NCBI RefSeq assembly: GCF_039541875.1
Contig: NZ_BAABHB010000016.1
Span: 1 to 64,000 of the forward strand
Origin: Nibrella viscosa
Lineage (GTDB): Bacteria; Bacteroidota; Bacteroidia; Cytophagales; Spirosomataceae
Direction: 5' to 3'
Length of the DNA: 64,000 bases
Positions within the stretch are counted from its first letter, which is position 1, and each line of letters begins with the position of its first letter. Shown here piece after piece: positions 8,307 to 15,754 of this stretch. Made by a program: the position numbers and the translations under genes. The notes below the pieces were generated by a model that saw nothing but the letters and a program-made list of their open reading frames with translations, made no database searches and was not told the DNA's origin.

Positions 8307-8905
8307 AACAGTTGATTGTGGGGAATAAGGTCGTTGAGGTTCTCTATATTTTTCACTGCATCCAGATCAAGCTGCCCGGCGGCCAGCAGTTCCAGAAACT
8401 GCTGATAGCGCTTTACGTAGTTGCGGATATCATCTTCGGTCATGCGGTGTGTGCCGTGAATGACAAACGGAGGGAGGTAGGTCATTTTGCACAGGTTGGC
8501 CGTCTGGTCGAAGGGGGCCAGAAACTGACGGACCGTGAAGCGATTGAAGCCATTTTCCTGGTACACCTCCTGGCGTCCGCCGGTTGTAATCACGTTCATC
8601 ATTTTCTTGCCGGCGAGCGCCACCCCTTCCCGGCCATAGGCCCAGCCATGTTCAAGCACCAGATCTTCCCACTGTTTTACAATGGCTGGAGAACTGTACC
8701 AGTAAAACGGGTGTTGCAAAATAATGTATTCGTGTTCCAGCAACAGGCGCTGCTCCCGTTCCACGTCGATATCGAAATCAGGATAATTTTCGTAGAGGTC
8801 ATTGATGGTGACGAAATCAAGCGACCTGGTCATCGTCAGCAACCGTCGATGTACTCTGGATTTCTCTAAAGCCGGATGCGCAAACTGGATCAAAAGACGA
8901 GTCAT
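8303..8905 (-). CDS. KefF/KefG-like NAD(P)H oxidoreductase
   Basis: A 200-residue flavodoxin-like quinone oxidoreductase of the KefF/KefG/MdaB group. The N-terminus reads MTRLLIQFAHPALEKSRVHR, the FMN-phosphate loop of this family, and a HPFYWYSSPAIVKQWEDLV block (family signature) follows in the middle, then GGRQE near the flavin. In E. coli such proteins bind the Kef antiporter and are needed for full activity. Translational coupling with the antiporter gene by a 4-base overlap supports that role. The start at 8905 is chosen because the family begins exactly there; the frame is open further upstream without similarity. Confidence 0.9.
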   Translation of the reverse strand: MTRLLIQFAHPALEKSRVHRRLLTMTRSLDFVTINDLYENYPDFDIDVEREQRLLLEHEYIILQHPFYWYSSPAIVKQWEDLVLEHGWAYGREGVALAGKKMMNVITTGGRQEVYQENGFNRFTVRQFLAPFDQTANLCKMTYLPPFVIHGTHRMTEDDIRNYVKRYQQFLELLAAGQLDLDAVKNIENLNDLIPHNQLL

Positions 8906-9039
8906 GCAACGTAGAATAGTGAGGAAACAGGTTAAACGCATTACAAGAGGCAAGTTAAGCAATTAGGCCGAATGTTGGCGTACGACCTGCGTTTTACCGG
9001 TTGCGCTTCTTGGGGAAATACACGACTTTTGTTTGCGTT

Positions 9040-9414
9040 ATGAAAGAAAGGATGCTGAATACAGGGCGTGCCATCAGCCGGATAATGGGGCTGTGGGGAG
9101 CGTTGCTGCTGGTGTTTCTGCCGCTAGTATCGGCAGATGCGGAGCCTCTGGCGGAGCGGCAGACCTATCTTTCGGCTTATCCCCGGCAGCGGTCCTGCCG
9201 TTTTTCGGATGCTCAGATTCAGCCGCCAATGGCGCTGCTGAATTTCCGGTTAAGTACACCTGTATTTTCGTCAGCGGCTTTCCTGCCGGTAATACCCACA
9301 GCCATTTACCGGTTATTTACGCGGCTGTGGTTTTTACTGCACTATCGGCCTTTCTTTTCGCTGGCTTTTCTGCGTGCACTCCTGGAGCATCAGATTGCCA
9401 TTAATGCCCCCTGA
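9040..9414 (+). CDS. Small membrane or exported protein, unknown
   Basis: A 124-residue protein read from the ATG at 9040. A TTG at 9001 would add 13 residues and is less likely. The N-terminus has basic residues followed by a hydrophobic core (GLWGALLLVFLPLVSA) that could be a signal peptide. A second hydrophobic stretch lies in the last 50 residues. No motif or family is recognised. It lies alone between two antiporter loci. Overlapping frames on both strands are also open here, so the coding call is only moderately sure. Confidence 0.45.
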   Translation: MKERMLNTGRAISRIMGLWGALLLVFLPLVSADAEPLAERQTYLSAYPRQRSCRFSDAQIQPPMALLNFRLSTPVFSSAAFLPVIPTAIYRLFTRLWFLLHYRPFFSLAFLRALLEHQIAINAP

Positions 9415-9606
9415 CCGATTTCTCCTTTTTCTTTCCAGTTGCTTGCAAGCGCCGGCCAACCCTCTTGACGGCCGGCTGATTATGTCTATGTAATCCTGGT
9501 AACCTGTCTTCCGGGCCAACGCTTAATGGTTTCGCCTGTGCCTGGCGAGCGGTAGCTGAGTTTAGTAAATGAGGTAGTATCTGCCATTCATTAACGATCA
9601 CCCTGT

Positions 9607-9912
9607 ATGAACATTTATAGAAAGAAATATTTCATGGGCGCGCCCTTTGCACTGCTATGTACGGCCTTTGGGCTTGTAAATTGTCAGGAGTATGGAGAAA
9701 AGCAAGCCCGGAAACTTGAAGAGCGCCGACAAATAGCTCCAACCTATCGGGTAATCACGCTGGAGGGTTGTGAGTACCTGCGGTTTGAAGCAACCCACGG
9801 CTATGCTCTGCTCACTCACAAGGGCAACTGCCGCAATCCTATTCATTGTTACCGGGATACTACTACGTCGATATCGGCGGGCAGACCGGCTGTTGGGTCA
9901 GGGCCGCGATAA
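9607..9912 (+). CDS. Small putative lipoprotein, unknown
   Basis: A 101-residue protein. MNIYRKKYFMGAPFALLCTA is followed by FGLVNCQ, a hydrophobic segment ending in a cysteine (residue 26) that could be lipidated. The mature part contains VITLEGCEYLRFEATHGYAL and then LTHKGNCRNPIHC, a Cys/His-rich arrangement. I recall similar THKGNCKNPIH endings in small Bacteroidetes proteins of unknown role but cannot name a family. The last 15 residues look low in information, so the true end may have been altered. Confidence 0.6.
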   Translation: MNIYRKKYFMGAPFALLCTAFGLVNCQEYGEKQARKLEERRQIAPTYRVITLEGCEYLRFEATHGYALLTHKGNCRNPIHCYRDTTTSISAGRPAVGSGPR

Positions 9913-10031
9913 ACGCCCGGCAAAAGGTCATCTGCTTTTTTGAAAACAATAGCCGGTCCGGTCCTGGTTGACATAAGACCGGGTGCCAAATATGCTATTC
10001 GTATACCTGTATTCTGATTTTGTGATTCAAT

Positions 10032-12266
10032 ATGGTTCATGTACCCCACCTGATCCGTGACCTGGCATTAATTCTGGGTGCAGCGGCCGTTACAACCCTA
10101 CTCTTCAAGCGGTTGAAACAGCCGCTGGTGCTGGGCTACATCCTGGCCGGATTGCTGGTAGGCCCTAATCTGCCTTTGTTTCCTACCATTACCGATCAGG
10201 ATACTATCCGCATCTGGGCCGAGATCGGCGTTATCTTTCTGCTGTTCAATCTGGGGCTGGAGTTCAGCATCAAAAAGCTGGCTCAGGTAGGCGGAACGGC
10301 CGCCCTGACCGGTATTATTGAAATTAGCGGAATGATGGGGCTGGGTTACCTGACAGGTCAGGTCCTGGGCTGGTCGACCATGGACAGCATTTTCCTGGGT
10401 GGCATAGTGGCCATTTCATCCACAACCATCATCTTCCGGGCTTTTGACGAGCTGGGGGTAAAAACCCAGCAGTTTGCCGGCCTGGTGTTCGGTATTCTCA
10501 TCATTGAAGACCTGGTGGCTATTCTGCTGCTGGTGCTTTTATCGACGCTGGCCGTTACGAATCAGCTTTTCAGTCCGGAGATGGTGATGGCGGTGGTGAA
10601 GCTGGTGTTTTTTCTGGTGATCTGGTTTCTGGGCGGTATTTTTCTCATTCCCTCGTTTCTGCGGACCAATCGTACGTTCATGAGCGACGAAACCTTGCTG
10701 GTCATTGCGCTGGCGTTGTGCCTGGGCATGGTGATTCTGGTAACCAATGTGGGATTTTCGCCGGCCCTGGGTGCGTTTATTATGGGCTCTATTCTGGCCG
10801 AAACCCTGTTTGCCGAGCGGATTGAACACCTGCTCAAACCCATCCGGGACCTGTTTGGTGCTGTCTTTTTTGTGTCGGTGGGCATGCTCATCGACCCGGC
10901 TATGCTGGTTCGGTATGCCGGGCCTATTGCGCTGCTGACGGTAGTTGTCATTCTGGGGAAAGCGCTGTATGTTACGGTAGGGGCGCTGGTGGCGGGGCAG
11001 CCCCTGAAGGGAGCGCTGCAGACGGGAATGAGCCTGACGCAGATCGGAGAGTTTTCGTTCATTATTGCCACCCTGGGGGTAAGCCTGCGGGTAACCAGTG
11101 AGTTTCTGTACCCAATTGCGGTAGGGGTATCGGCGCTGACGGCCTTTACCACCCCGTACCTGATCCGGGCGGCCGGTCCGGTGTCCGGCTGGCTCGAGGG
11201 GCGGCTGAGCAAGCGGACGCGGATGATCCTGAGCAGCTACAGTACAGGGGCACAAACCATCGGCAGTGTGAGTGACTGGCGGCTGCTGATCAGGGCCTAC
11301 CTCCAGAACATACTCGTCAATATGGTTGTGGTTGTGGGTATTATCCTGCTGGCATCCAGGGGACTGCTGCCGTTTCTGCTCCGGGAAGAGCTGGGCAGGC
11401 CCTGGGCGCAGGCACTGACCGGACTGGTTTCACTGGTGCTTATGCTTCCTTTCTTATGGGCGCTGGCCCTCAAGCCGGTGAGTCCTCCGCTGTATACCCA
11501 TATCTGGAACGAAGAAAAGGCGTACCGGGGGCCGTTGGTGGTGCTGAACAACGGCCGCATTGTTCTGGCGTTGGGGTTGATTTTGCTTTACCTGAACCAG
11601 CTCTTCTCGTTTACGCTGATGATTGGGGCTATTGTACTGCTGCTGATGATCTGGTGGCTGATAGGCCGGCGGATTCCGTTTCTGTATGAGCTTATCGAGA
11701 AGCAGTTTCTGGTCAATCTGCACGCCCGGCAGCTTCAGGAGGTGGCCCGGCCTGGTCGAAATCTGCTGCCCTGGGATGCCCACCTGGCCTATGTAGACGT
11801 CGTGCCGGAATCGGCCAGTGTGGGTAAAACACTGGAAGAGCTGGCGGTGCGGGAGCGGTACGGGGTAAACATTGTTTCTATTGAGCGGGGCAGTATTACC
11901 CGGTTGGTGCCGACGCGGGATGACCGGCTGTTTCCGGGTGATAAACTGGCCGTGATCGGTACGGACCAGCAGTTGGAGCAGTTTCGGACGCTGGTAGAAG
12001 CCAACGATACACCGGGGGACGCACCGGGGCAGGAGGTGTCGCTGGAGCGGATAATGGTCGACGAAACCTTTCCGTACATCGGCCAGACCATTCGCCGGTC
12101 GGGCATTCGCGAGCGAACACAGGGGCTCATTGTGGGCATTGAGCGGGAAGGCCGGCGACTGCTGAATCCGGACTCTTCAACGGTTTTTCTGCCTGGCGAC
12201 GTGGTCTGGCTGGCCGGCAACACCCGGCTGATCCGGGACATGCAGAAACAGATGCGGGACCAGTAG
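10032..12266 (+). CDS. CPA2 cation/H+ antiporter with two TrkA-C domains
   Basis: A 744-residue antiporter. Residues 1-390 form the Na+/H+-exchanger-type membrane domain (GLEFSIKKL, IIEDLVAILLL and GFSPALGAFIMGS motifs). Three or four extra membrane helices (about 415-560) follow. Two TrkA-C (RCK-C) ligand-binding modules are at about 590-660 (YVDVVPESASVGKTLEELAV) and 675-744 (FPYIGQTIRRSGI). Unlike the antiporter at 6381 it lacks an RCK-N nucleotide-binding domain. Proteins of this layout in Bacteroidota move K+ or Na+ against protons; the ion is not certain. No partner gene overlaps it. Confidence 0.9.
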   Translation: MVHVPHLIRDLALILGAAAVTTLLFKRLKQPLVLGYILAGLLVGPNLPLFPTITDQDTIRIWAEIGVIFLLFNLGLEFSIKKLAQVGGTAALTGIIEISGMMGLGYLTGQVLGWSTMDSIFLGGIVAISSTTIIFRAFDELGVKTQQFAGLVFGILIIEDLVAILLLVLLSTLAVTNQLFSPEMVMAVVKLVFFLVIWFLGGIFLIPSFLRTNRTFMSDETLLVIALALCLGMVILVTNVGFSPALGAFIMGSILAETLFAERIEHLLKPIRDLFGAVFFVSVGMLIDPAMLVRYAGPIALLTVVVILGKALYVTVGALVAGQPLKGALQTGMSLTQIGEFSFIIATLGVSLRVTSEFLYPIAVGVSALTAFTTPYLIRAAGPVSGWLEGRLSKRTRMILSSYSTGAQTIGSVSDWRLLIRAYLQNILVNMVVVVGIILLASRGLLPFLLREELGRPWAQALTGLVSLVLMLPFLWALALKPVSPPLYTHIWNEEKAYRGPLVVLNNGRIVLALGLILLYLNQLFSFTLMIGAIVLLLMIWWLIGRRIPFLYELIEKQFLVNLHARQLQEVARPGRNLLPWDAHLAYVDVVPESASVGKTLEELAVRERYGVNIVSIERGSITRLVPTRDDRLFPGDKLAVIGTDQQLEQFRTLVEANDTPGDAPGQEVSLERIMVDETFPYIGQTIRRSGIRERTQGLIVGIEREGRRLLNPDSSTVFLPGDVVWLAGNTRLIRDMQKQMRDQ

Positions 12267-12295
12267 AGATTTTGGCTGTTAGATGGTATACAATG

Positions 12296-12333
12296 GACGT
12301 TAGATATAAGCAACAAGCATGACATCTAACGTC
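12296..12333. repeat. 10-bp inverted repeat downstream of the antiporter
   Basis: GACGTTAGAT (12296-12305) and its exact complement (12324-12333) flank 18 bases. It lies 29 bases after the antiporter stop, so it may help termination, though no T-run follows. It resembles the word-like inverted repeats elsewhere in the window. Confidence 0.4.
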
Positions 12334-12340
12334 ACCCGTC

Positions 12341-12424
12341 TACCACCTTCCGCCGGGGCTCTATATCATTCGCGTGTCAGCCTTCGCGGATATTCGTCGC
12401 CAGTTTTGGTTCCTGAAATATTAG
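12341..12424 (+). pseudogene. Possible C-terminal sorting-domain fragment
   Basis: An open stretch with no start codon ends at a TAG (12422-12424). It begins YHLPPGLYIIRVSA and ends QFWFLKY. LPPGLYIIRV is the typical last-but-one strand of the type IX secretion (Por) C-terminal sorting domain. The preceding part is missing, because an in-frame stop lies just upstream. The opposite strand is open over part of the same DNA, so this is a tentative call. The rest of the gap 12267-12584 shows only the inverted repeat and no gene. Confidence 0.3.
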
Positions 12425-12584
12425 GTCAACGGTCCAGCGGGGCCGGTCGTCTGAGACCGCCGGGTTGAAAGCAGGCAGTTTGTACGAAAATAGACATGAC
12501 CCGGTGTATATTGCTTCGTAATTCGTTGCAACTTGGCCTTGATTTCCGGCCATTGTGGTCTGTGCGTACCTACTCGTAACCCTT

Positions 12585-13496
12585 ATGTTTTATCTGATAA
12601 TCAGCATCCTGCTATCGGTGGTGCTGCTGCTGAACTTCCGCTTGTTTCCCCGCTACGGGGTCAATACCTTTCAGGCCATTGTGTTCAACTACCCGGTTTG
12701 CTTTCTGACCGGCTATCTGCTGATGCCGGCCGGGCAGTCGTTTACGCTGGATGGCTCGCAGACCTGGACGTGGCTGGCCCTGGGGCTGGGTGTGGGTTTT
12801 ATCATCACGTTTATCCTGTCGGGGGAATCTACGCAGCGGATGGGCATTACGGTGACCTCGCTGGCCAACAACCTGTCGCTGGTGGTGCCGGTCTGTTTCA
12901 GTCTGTTTGTGTTCCGGGTGGGCGGCAAAACGTTTGACGGCCTGAATTACCTCGGGCTGGTGCTGGCCCTGGTGGCGGTGGCGCTGAGTACCTTCCGGAA
13001 AGACAAAGGCGTGCAAGGCCGAAAGCGGGGCATGAATGTGCTGCTGCCCATAGCCGTGTTTCTGTTGTACGGGGCTACCAACACACTCATTAACTATATG
13101 AACATCCGTTACATTCCCTCGGCCGACAAAACTGTGGTGGTTACGCTCGTAATGGTGCTGGGGGCCATCATGGCCGGCCTGCTGATGCTCGCGGTGCGGC
13201 TGGTGCAGGGGAAAGAAAAGCTGGAAGTACGCAGTCTGACAGCGGCCCTAACGCTGGGGGTGCCCAACTTCCTGAGTTTTTACACGCTGCTGCTCGCCCT
13301 CTCGGCCTTTGGCGGCAACGGAGCCTTTGTGTATCCGCTGTACAACATCGGCGTCATTCTGGTAGCCGCCCTCACCGCAGCCCTGTTCTTCCACGAGAGA
13401 CTATCGACCGCCAACAAAATCGGTTTGGCCCTGGCCGTTATGGCCATCGCGCTGATTTCGTGGCAGGAGTTGGCGGGGTTGGGGGTAGGGGCGTAG
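12585..13496 (+). CDS. EamA/DMT-type transporter
   Basis: A 303-residue integral membrane protein with about ten hydrophobic helices in two similar halves (1-140 and 155-303), the plan of the drug/metabolite transporter superfamily. The second half contains GAFVYPLYNIGVILVAALTA and FFHERLSTANKIGLALAV, typical of EamA repeats (helix, then ERLS/NKIG loop, then helix). The ATG at 12585 is preferred since the first helix starts directly after it; the frame is open to 12555 without an ATG. The substrate is unknown. It appears to be a single gene. Confidence 0.85.
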   Translation: MFYLIISILLSVVLLLNFRLFPRYGVNTFQAIVFNYPVCFLTGYLLMPAGQSFTLDGSQTWTWLALGLGVGFIITFILSGESTQRMGITVTSLANNLSLVVPVCFSLFVFRVGGKTFDGLNYLGLVLALVAVALSTFRKDKGVQGRKRGMNVLLPIAVFLLYGATNTLINYMNIRYIPSADKTVVVTLVMVLGAIMAGLLMLAVRLVQGKEKLEVRSLTAALTLGVPNFLSFYTLLLALSAFGGNGAFVYPLYNIGVILVAALTAALFFHERLSTANKIGLALAVMAIALISWQELAGLGVGA

Positions 13497-13540
13497 GGAT
13501 TTTCTGTGAAATCTGCCGTTAGGAAACTAGTGCATCCATT

Positions 13541-13566
13541 TTGCCGCCTGTTTTAAAAGGCGGTAA
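13541..13566 (+). terminator. Probable terminator after the EamA gene
   Basis: CCGCC and GGCGG arms flank an AT-rich loop (around 13543-13563), about 45 bases after the stop codon at 13496. The stem is short and the T-tract weak. Confidence 0.4.
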
Positions 13567-13691
13567 ATAAAGGGGGACAAAAGCGGAAATCAGCGGCATC
13601 GGCCGTCCGACTACTCCTCAATGGCATCTTCTATGTCGGAGACGGTGTGATTTTACAGGCAAGAATCATATGTAAAATCAAATTCGGATGT

Positions 13692-14102
13692 TCATATTGT
13701 ACCCTTATTCACCAGTACATACAGTTTATACATCATATAGACAATGACGAGCGCTATAGCAATGACAAAAGCCAGGAACCAGTTGTCGTTCCAGGCTCCT
13801 TTAACCGTATTGTGATATGGATTTTCCGGCAAATAGAATACCTCGATTGTCCCGTTTATTCTGTACTCACCCGGCCTGGCGGTTAGGTTCCCCTTATACT
13901 GTCTTCCGTTCGAGGCAATAAACTGATAATACACTACCGTAGTGTTTGTCTTTCTGTTGGTAGTGATATGATAAACACTCGCACTAACAGACAGGCCGGT
14001 TGTCAAAAGGCGGCTTGTCAATTTCTTTTTGTACATAAAAATGACAAGAGGCAAAAAGCCAAGCAGGGCAACGCATACAATCAGGATGTTTATTCCGTTC
14101 AT
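13692..14102 (-). CDS. DUF3592-like membrane protein
   Basis: A 136-residue protein with one membrane helix at each end (about 5-24 and 108-128). The soluble centre contains VVYYQFIASNGRQYKGN, a beta-rich domain, followed by GTIEVFYLPENPYHNTVKG. The VxYxPxNPxxN pattern after a (Y/F)xF-x(5)-G strand is typical of DUF3592 proteins. Function is unknown for this family. The gene is more AT-rich than its neighbours. It is divergent from the DJ-1/PfpI gene at 14237. Confidence 0.7.
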   Translation of the reverse strand: MNGINILIVCVALLGFLPLVIFMYKKKLTSRLLTTGLSVSASVYHITTNRKTNTTVVYYQFIASNGRQYKGNLTARPGEYRINGTIEVFYLPENPYHNTVKGAWNDNWFLAFVIAIALVIVYMMYKLYVLVNKGTI

Positions 14103-14236
14103 AGGCCACTGGTAACGGGCTGGTGGTGTTTTCTTTTGACTATATTCAGATTTTTGCGATAGTAAAATCTGTCTCTATAAAGCTTCTTAATACTGAACTA
14201 AAAAAGTTACGAAATTTAAAGCAAATTCTTACACCC

Positions 14237-14809
14237 ATGAACCGCAAGATACTGATCGTTACCGGCGATGGTGGCGAAAGCTACGAGACCCTGTATGCCC
14301 TGCACCGCTTTCAGGAAGAAGGCGACACCGCCGTGATTGCCGCGCCCAGCAAGCGCCGGCTTAATCTGGTGATGCACGATTTTGAGCCCGGCTGGGATAC
14401 CTACATCGAGCGCCCCGGCTACTGCCTGGCATCGGATTTAACCATTCAGGACGTTGTGGTGGATGATTACGATGCCATTCTGCTGCTGGGCGGGCGTGCT
14501 CCTGAGTACCTGCGTAACCATGCCGCCCTGCTGGAGGTGGTGCGCGAGTTCGACCGGCAGGGCAAATGGGTGTTTGCCATCTGCCACGGTATTCAGATTC
14601 TGGTTACGGCCGGTTTAGCCAATAACCGCACGCTTACCGCCTACGAACATGTCCGCGCCGAGATCGAAATGGGCGGGGGGACGTATTCGACCCAACAGGC
14701 TGTTCGGGACGGGAACCTGGTAACGGCCCAGACCTGGCAATCGCATCCGGATTTTTACCGCGAGGTGTTTGCGTGTCTGAAGGAGGCTGAGTTGGTGGGT
14801 AAGGCGTAA
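14237..14809 (+). CDS. DJ-1/PfpI family protein
   Basis: A 190-residue member of the DJ-1/PfpI/ThiJ superfamily, which includes glyoxalase III, deglycase and protease-like proteins. The nucleophile elbow is VFAICHGIQIL with C116-H117, and E14 in GGESYE is the acidic partner usually placed beside that cysteine. LLLGGRAPEYLR (82-93) is the conserved loop before it. The start at 14237 is chosen because the fold begins with MNRKILIVTGDGG; the frame continues upstream into AT-rich non-coding DNA. A role in handling reactive carbonyls or stress is likely but unproven. Confidence 0.88.
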   Translation: MNRKILIVTGDGGESYETLYALHRFQEEGDTAVIAAPSKRRLNLVMHDFEPGWDTYIERPGYCLASDLTIQDVVVDDYDAILLLGGRAPEYLRNHAALLEVVREFDRQGKWVFAICHGIQILVTAGLANNRTLTAYEHVRAEIEMGGGTYSTQQAVRDGNLVTAQTWQSHPDFYREVFACLKEAELVGKA

Positions 14810-14854
14810 ATCAGCCGTTCATCGTCCTTGTTCGTCCCTGACTACGTCGGGCGA

Positions 14855-14931
14855 CGGGCGAGACCAGCGTTTGTAACGCGAGTGTACTGCTTGATGAGCT
14901 CGAATCGCGTTACAAACGCTGGTCTCGCCCG
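14855..14931. repeat. 27-bp perfect palindrome with nested second stem
   Basis: Arms 14855-14881 and 14905-14931 are exact inverted complements around a 23-base spacer. The outer end of the right arm (TCGCCCGC) can also pair with GCGGGCGA about 20 bases further right (to 14955), giving two mutually exclusive stems. It lies between the DJ-1/PfpI stop and the toxin-antitoxin promoter. No T-run follows, so it is more like a REP/MITE-type repeat than a plain terminator. Confidence 0.75.
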
Positions 14932-14988
14932 CCACGCGATGCAATCGCGGGCGAGCAGGGCTTGCATCGGGTGGCGGACGGTTTATTC

Positions 14989-15019
14989 TTGACAAGTTGT
15001 CAGGAAAAGGATAGCTTTG
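14989..15019 (+). promoter_or_regulatory. Promoter and operator of the Phd/VapC pair
   Basis: TTG (14989-14991), 20 bases, then TAGCTTTG (15012-15019) is an exact Bacteroidetes -33/-7 promoter. An inverted repeat TGACAA-G-TTGTCA (14990-15002) covers the -33 box. Phd-type antitoxins repress their own operon through such short palindromes, so this is the probable operator. The antitoxin start codon follows 18 bases later. Confidence 0.7.
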
Positions 15020-15036
15020 TACAAAAGTCAGAAGCT

Positions 15037-15273
15037 ATGAAAACGATGACAATTGGGGATTTGAAAGCCCGGTTTTCGGAGGTGATTCAGGAAGTAAAAG
15101 CCGGGGAAGAGATTGCTGTAGCGTTTGGTAAGAAAAAAGAGATTGTGGCGTATCTGGTTCCTAAATCAGCCAAAAAGCCTGTAAAACGGCAACTGGGGCT
15201 CTTGAAAAATAAAGGGAGTGTTACGTTTGCCCGCGATTTTAAGATCACGGAGGAAGAGTTTCTGGGCTTATGA
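15037..15273 (+). CDS. Phd/YefM-type antitoxin
   Basis: A 78-residue antitoxin. The start MKTMTIGDLKARFSEVIQEV with GEEIAVAFGKKKEIVAYLVP is the Phd/YefM DNA-binding fold. The remaining 35 residues form the toxin-binding tail, ending at an EEEFLGL segment. Its last four bases overlap the start of the PIN toxin (ATGA). The ATG at 15037 is preferred to upstream starts because the fold begins there and the promoter lies just before it. It should neutralise the toxin and repress the operon. Confidence 0.9.
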   Translation: MKTMTIGDLKARFSEVIQEVKAGEEIAVAFGKKKEIVAYLVPKSAKKPVKRQLGLLKNKGSVTFARDFKITEEEFLGL

Positions 15274-15668
15274 GCTACCTGCTCGATACGCATACGCTTA
15301 TCTGGGCTGTTACAGATCCTCGGAAGTTATCGAAGCCCGTTATACGTATTCTGGAAGATACGAATCAGGAAGTTTGGGTAAGTGCAATCAGCTTCTGGGA
15401 AATCTCCCTTAAACACTCCATTCAAAAACTCCATTTGGAGGGCTTAGTACCCGAAGATTTCACAAAGGCGGCTATTGATACCGGGTTTCAGTTACTGGAT
15501 CTCGATGGGGCAACCGCCGTTTCCTATCATAAATTATCTGCCAACTACCACCGTGATCCCTTTGACCGTATGCTGATCTGGCAGGCACTCCAAACGGGCT
15601 ACACCCTGATCAGCAAAGACGAGACTATTAAAAAGTACACCAGCGAAGGCCTGAACGTAATCTGGTAG
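15270..15668 (+). CDS. vapC: PIN-domain toxin, VapC type
   Basis: A 132-residue PIN ribonuclease. The acidic metal site is complete: D6 in LLDTHTLIW, E44 in SFWEISLK, D99 in DPFDRML and D117 in ISKDETI. The DTHxLLW start and the DPFDR motif are typical of the group paired with Phd antitoxins, as here. VapC toxins cut tRNA or rRNA when the antitoxin is lost. Translation is coupled to the antitoxin by a 4-base overlap. Confidence 0.92.
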   Translation: MSYLLDTHTLIWAVTDPRKLSKPVIRILEDTNQEVWVSAISFWEISLKHSIQKLHLEGLVPEDFTKAAIDTGFQLLDLDGATAVSYHKLSANYHRDPFDRMLIWQALQTGYTLISKDETIKKYTSEGLNVIW

Positions 15669-15754
15669 TGTTACCAGATGATAGTGGCGACCAACGGTGC
15701 CTTTGTGCAGCCGATCAGCCTTATTGCGCCTACAACAAGGTCGAACCCCTGGAA

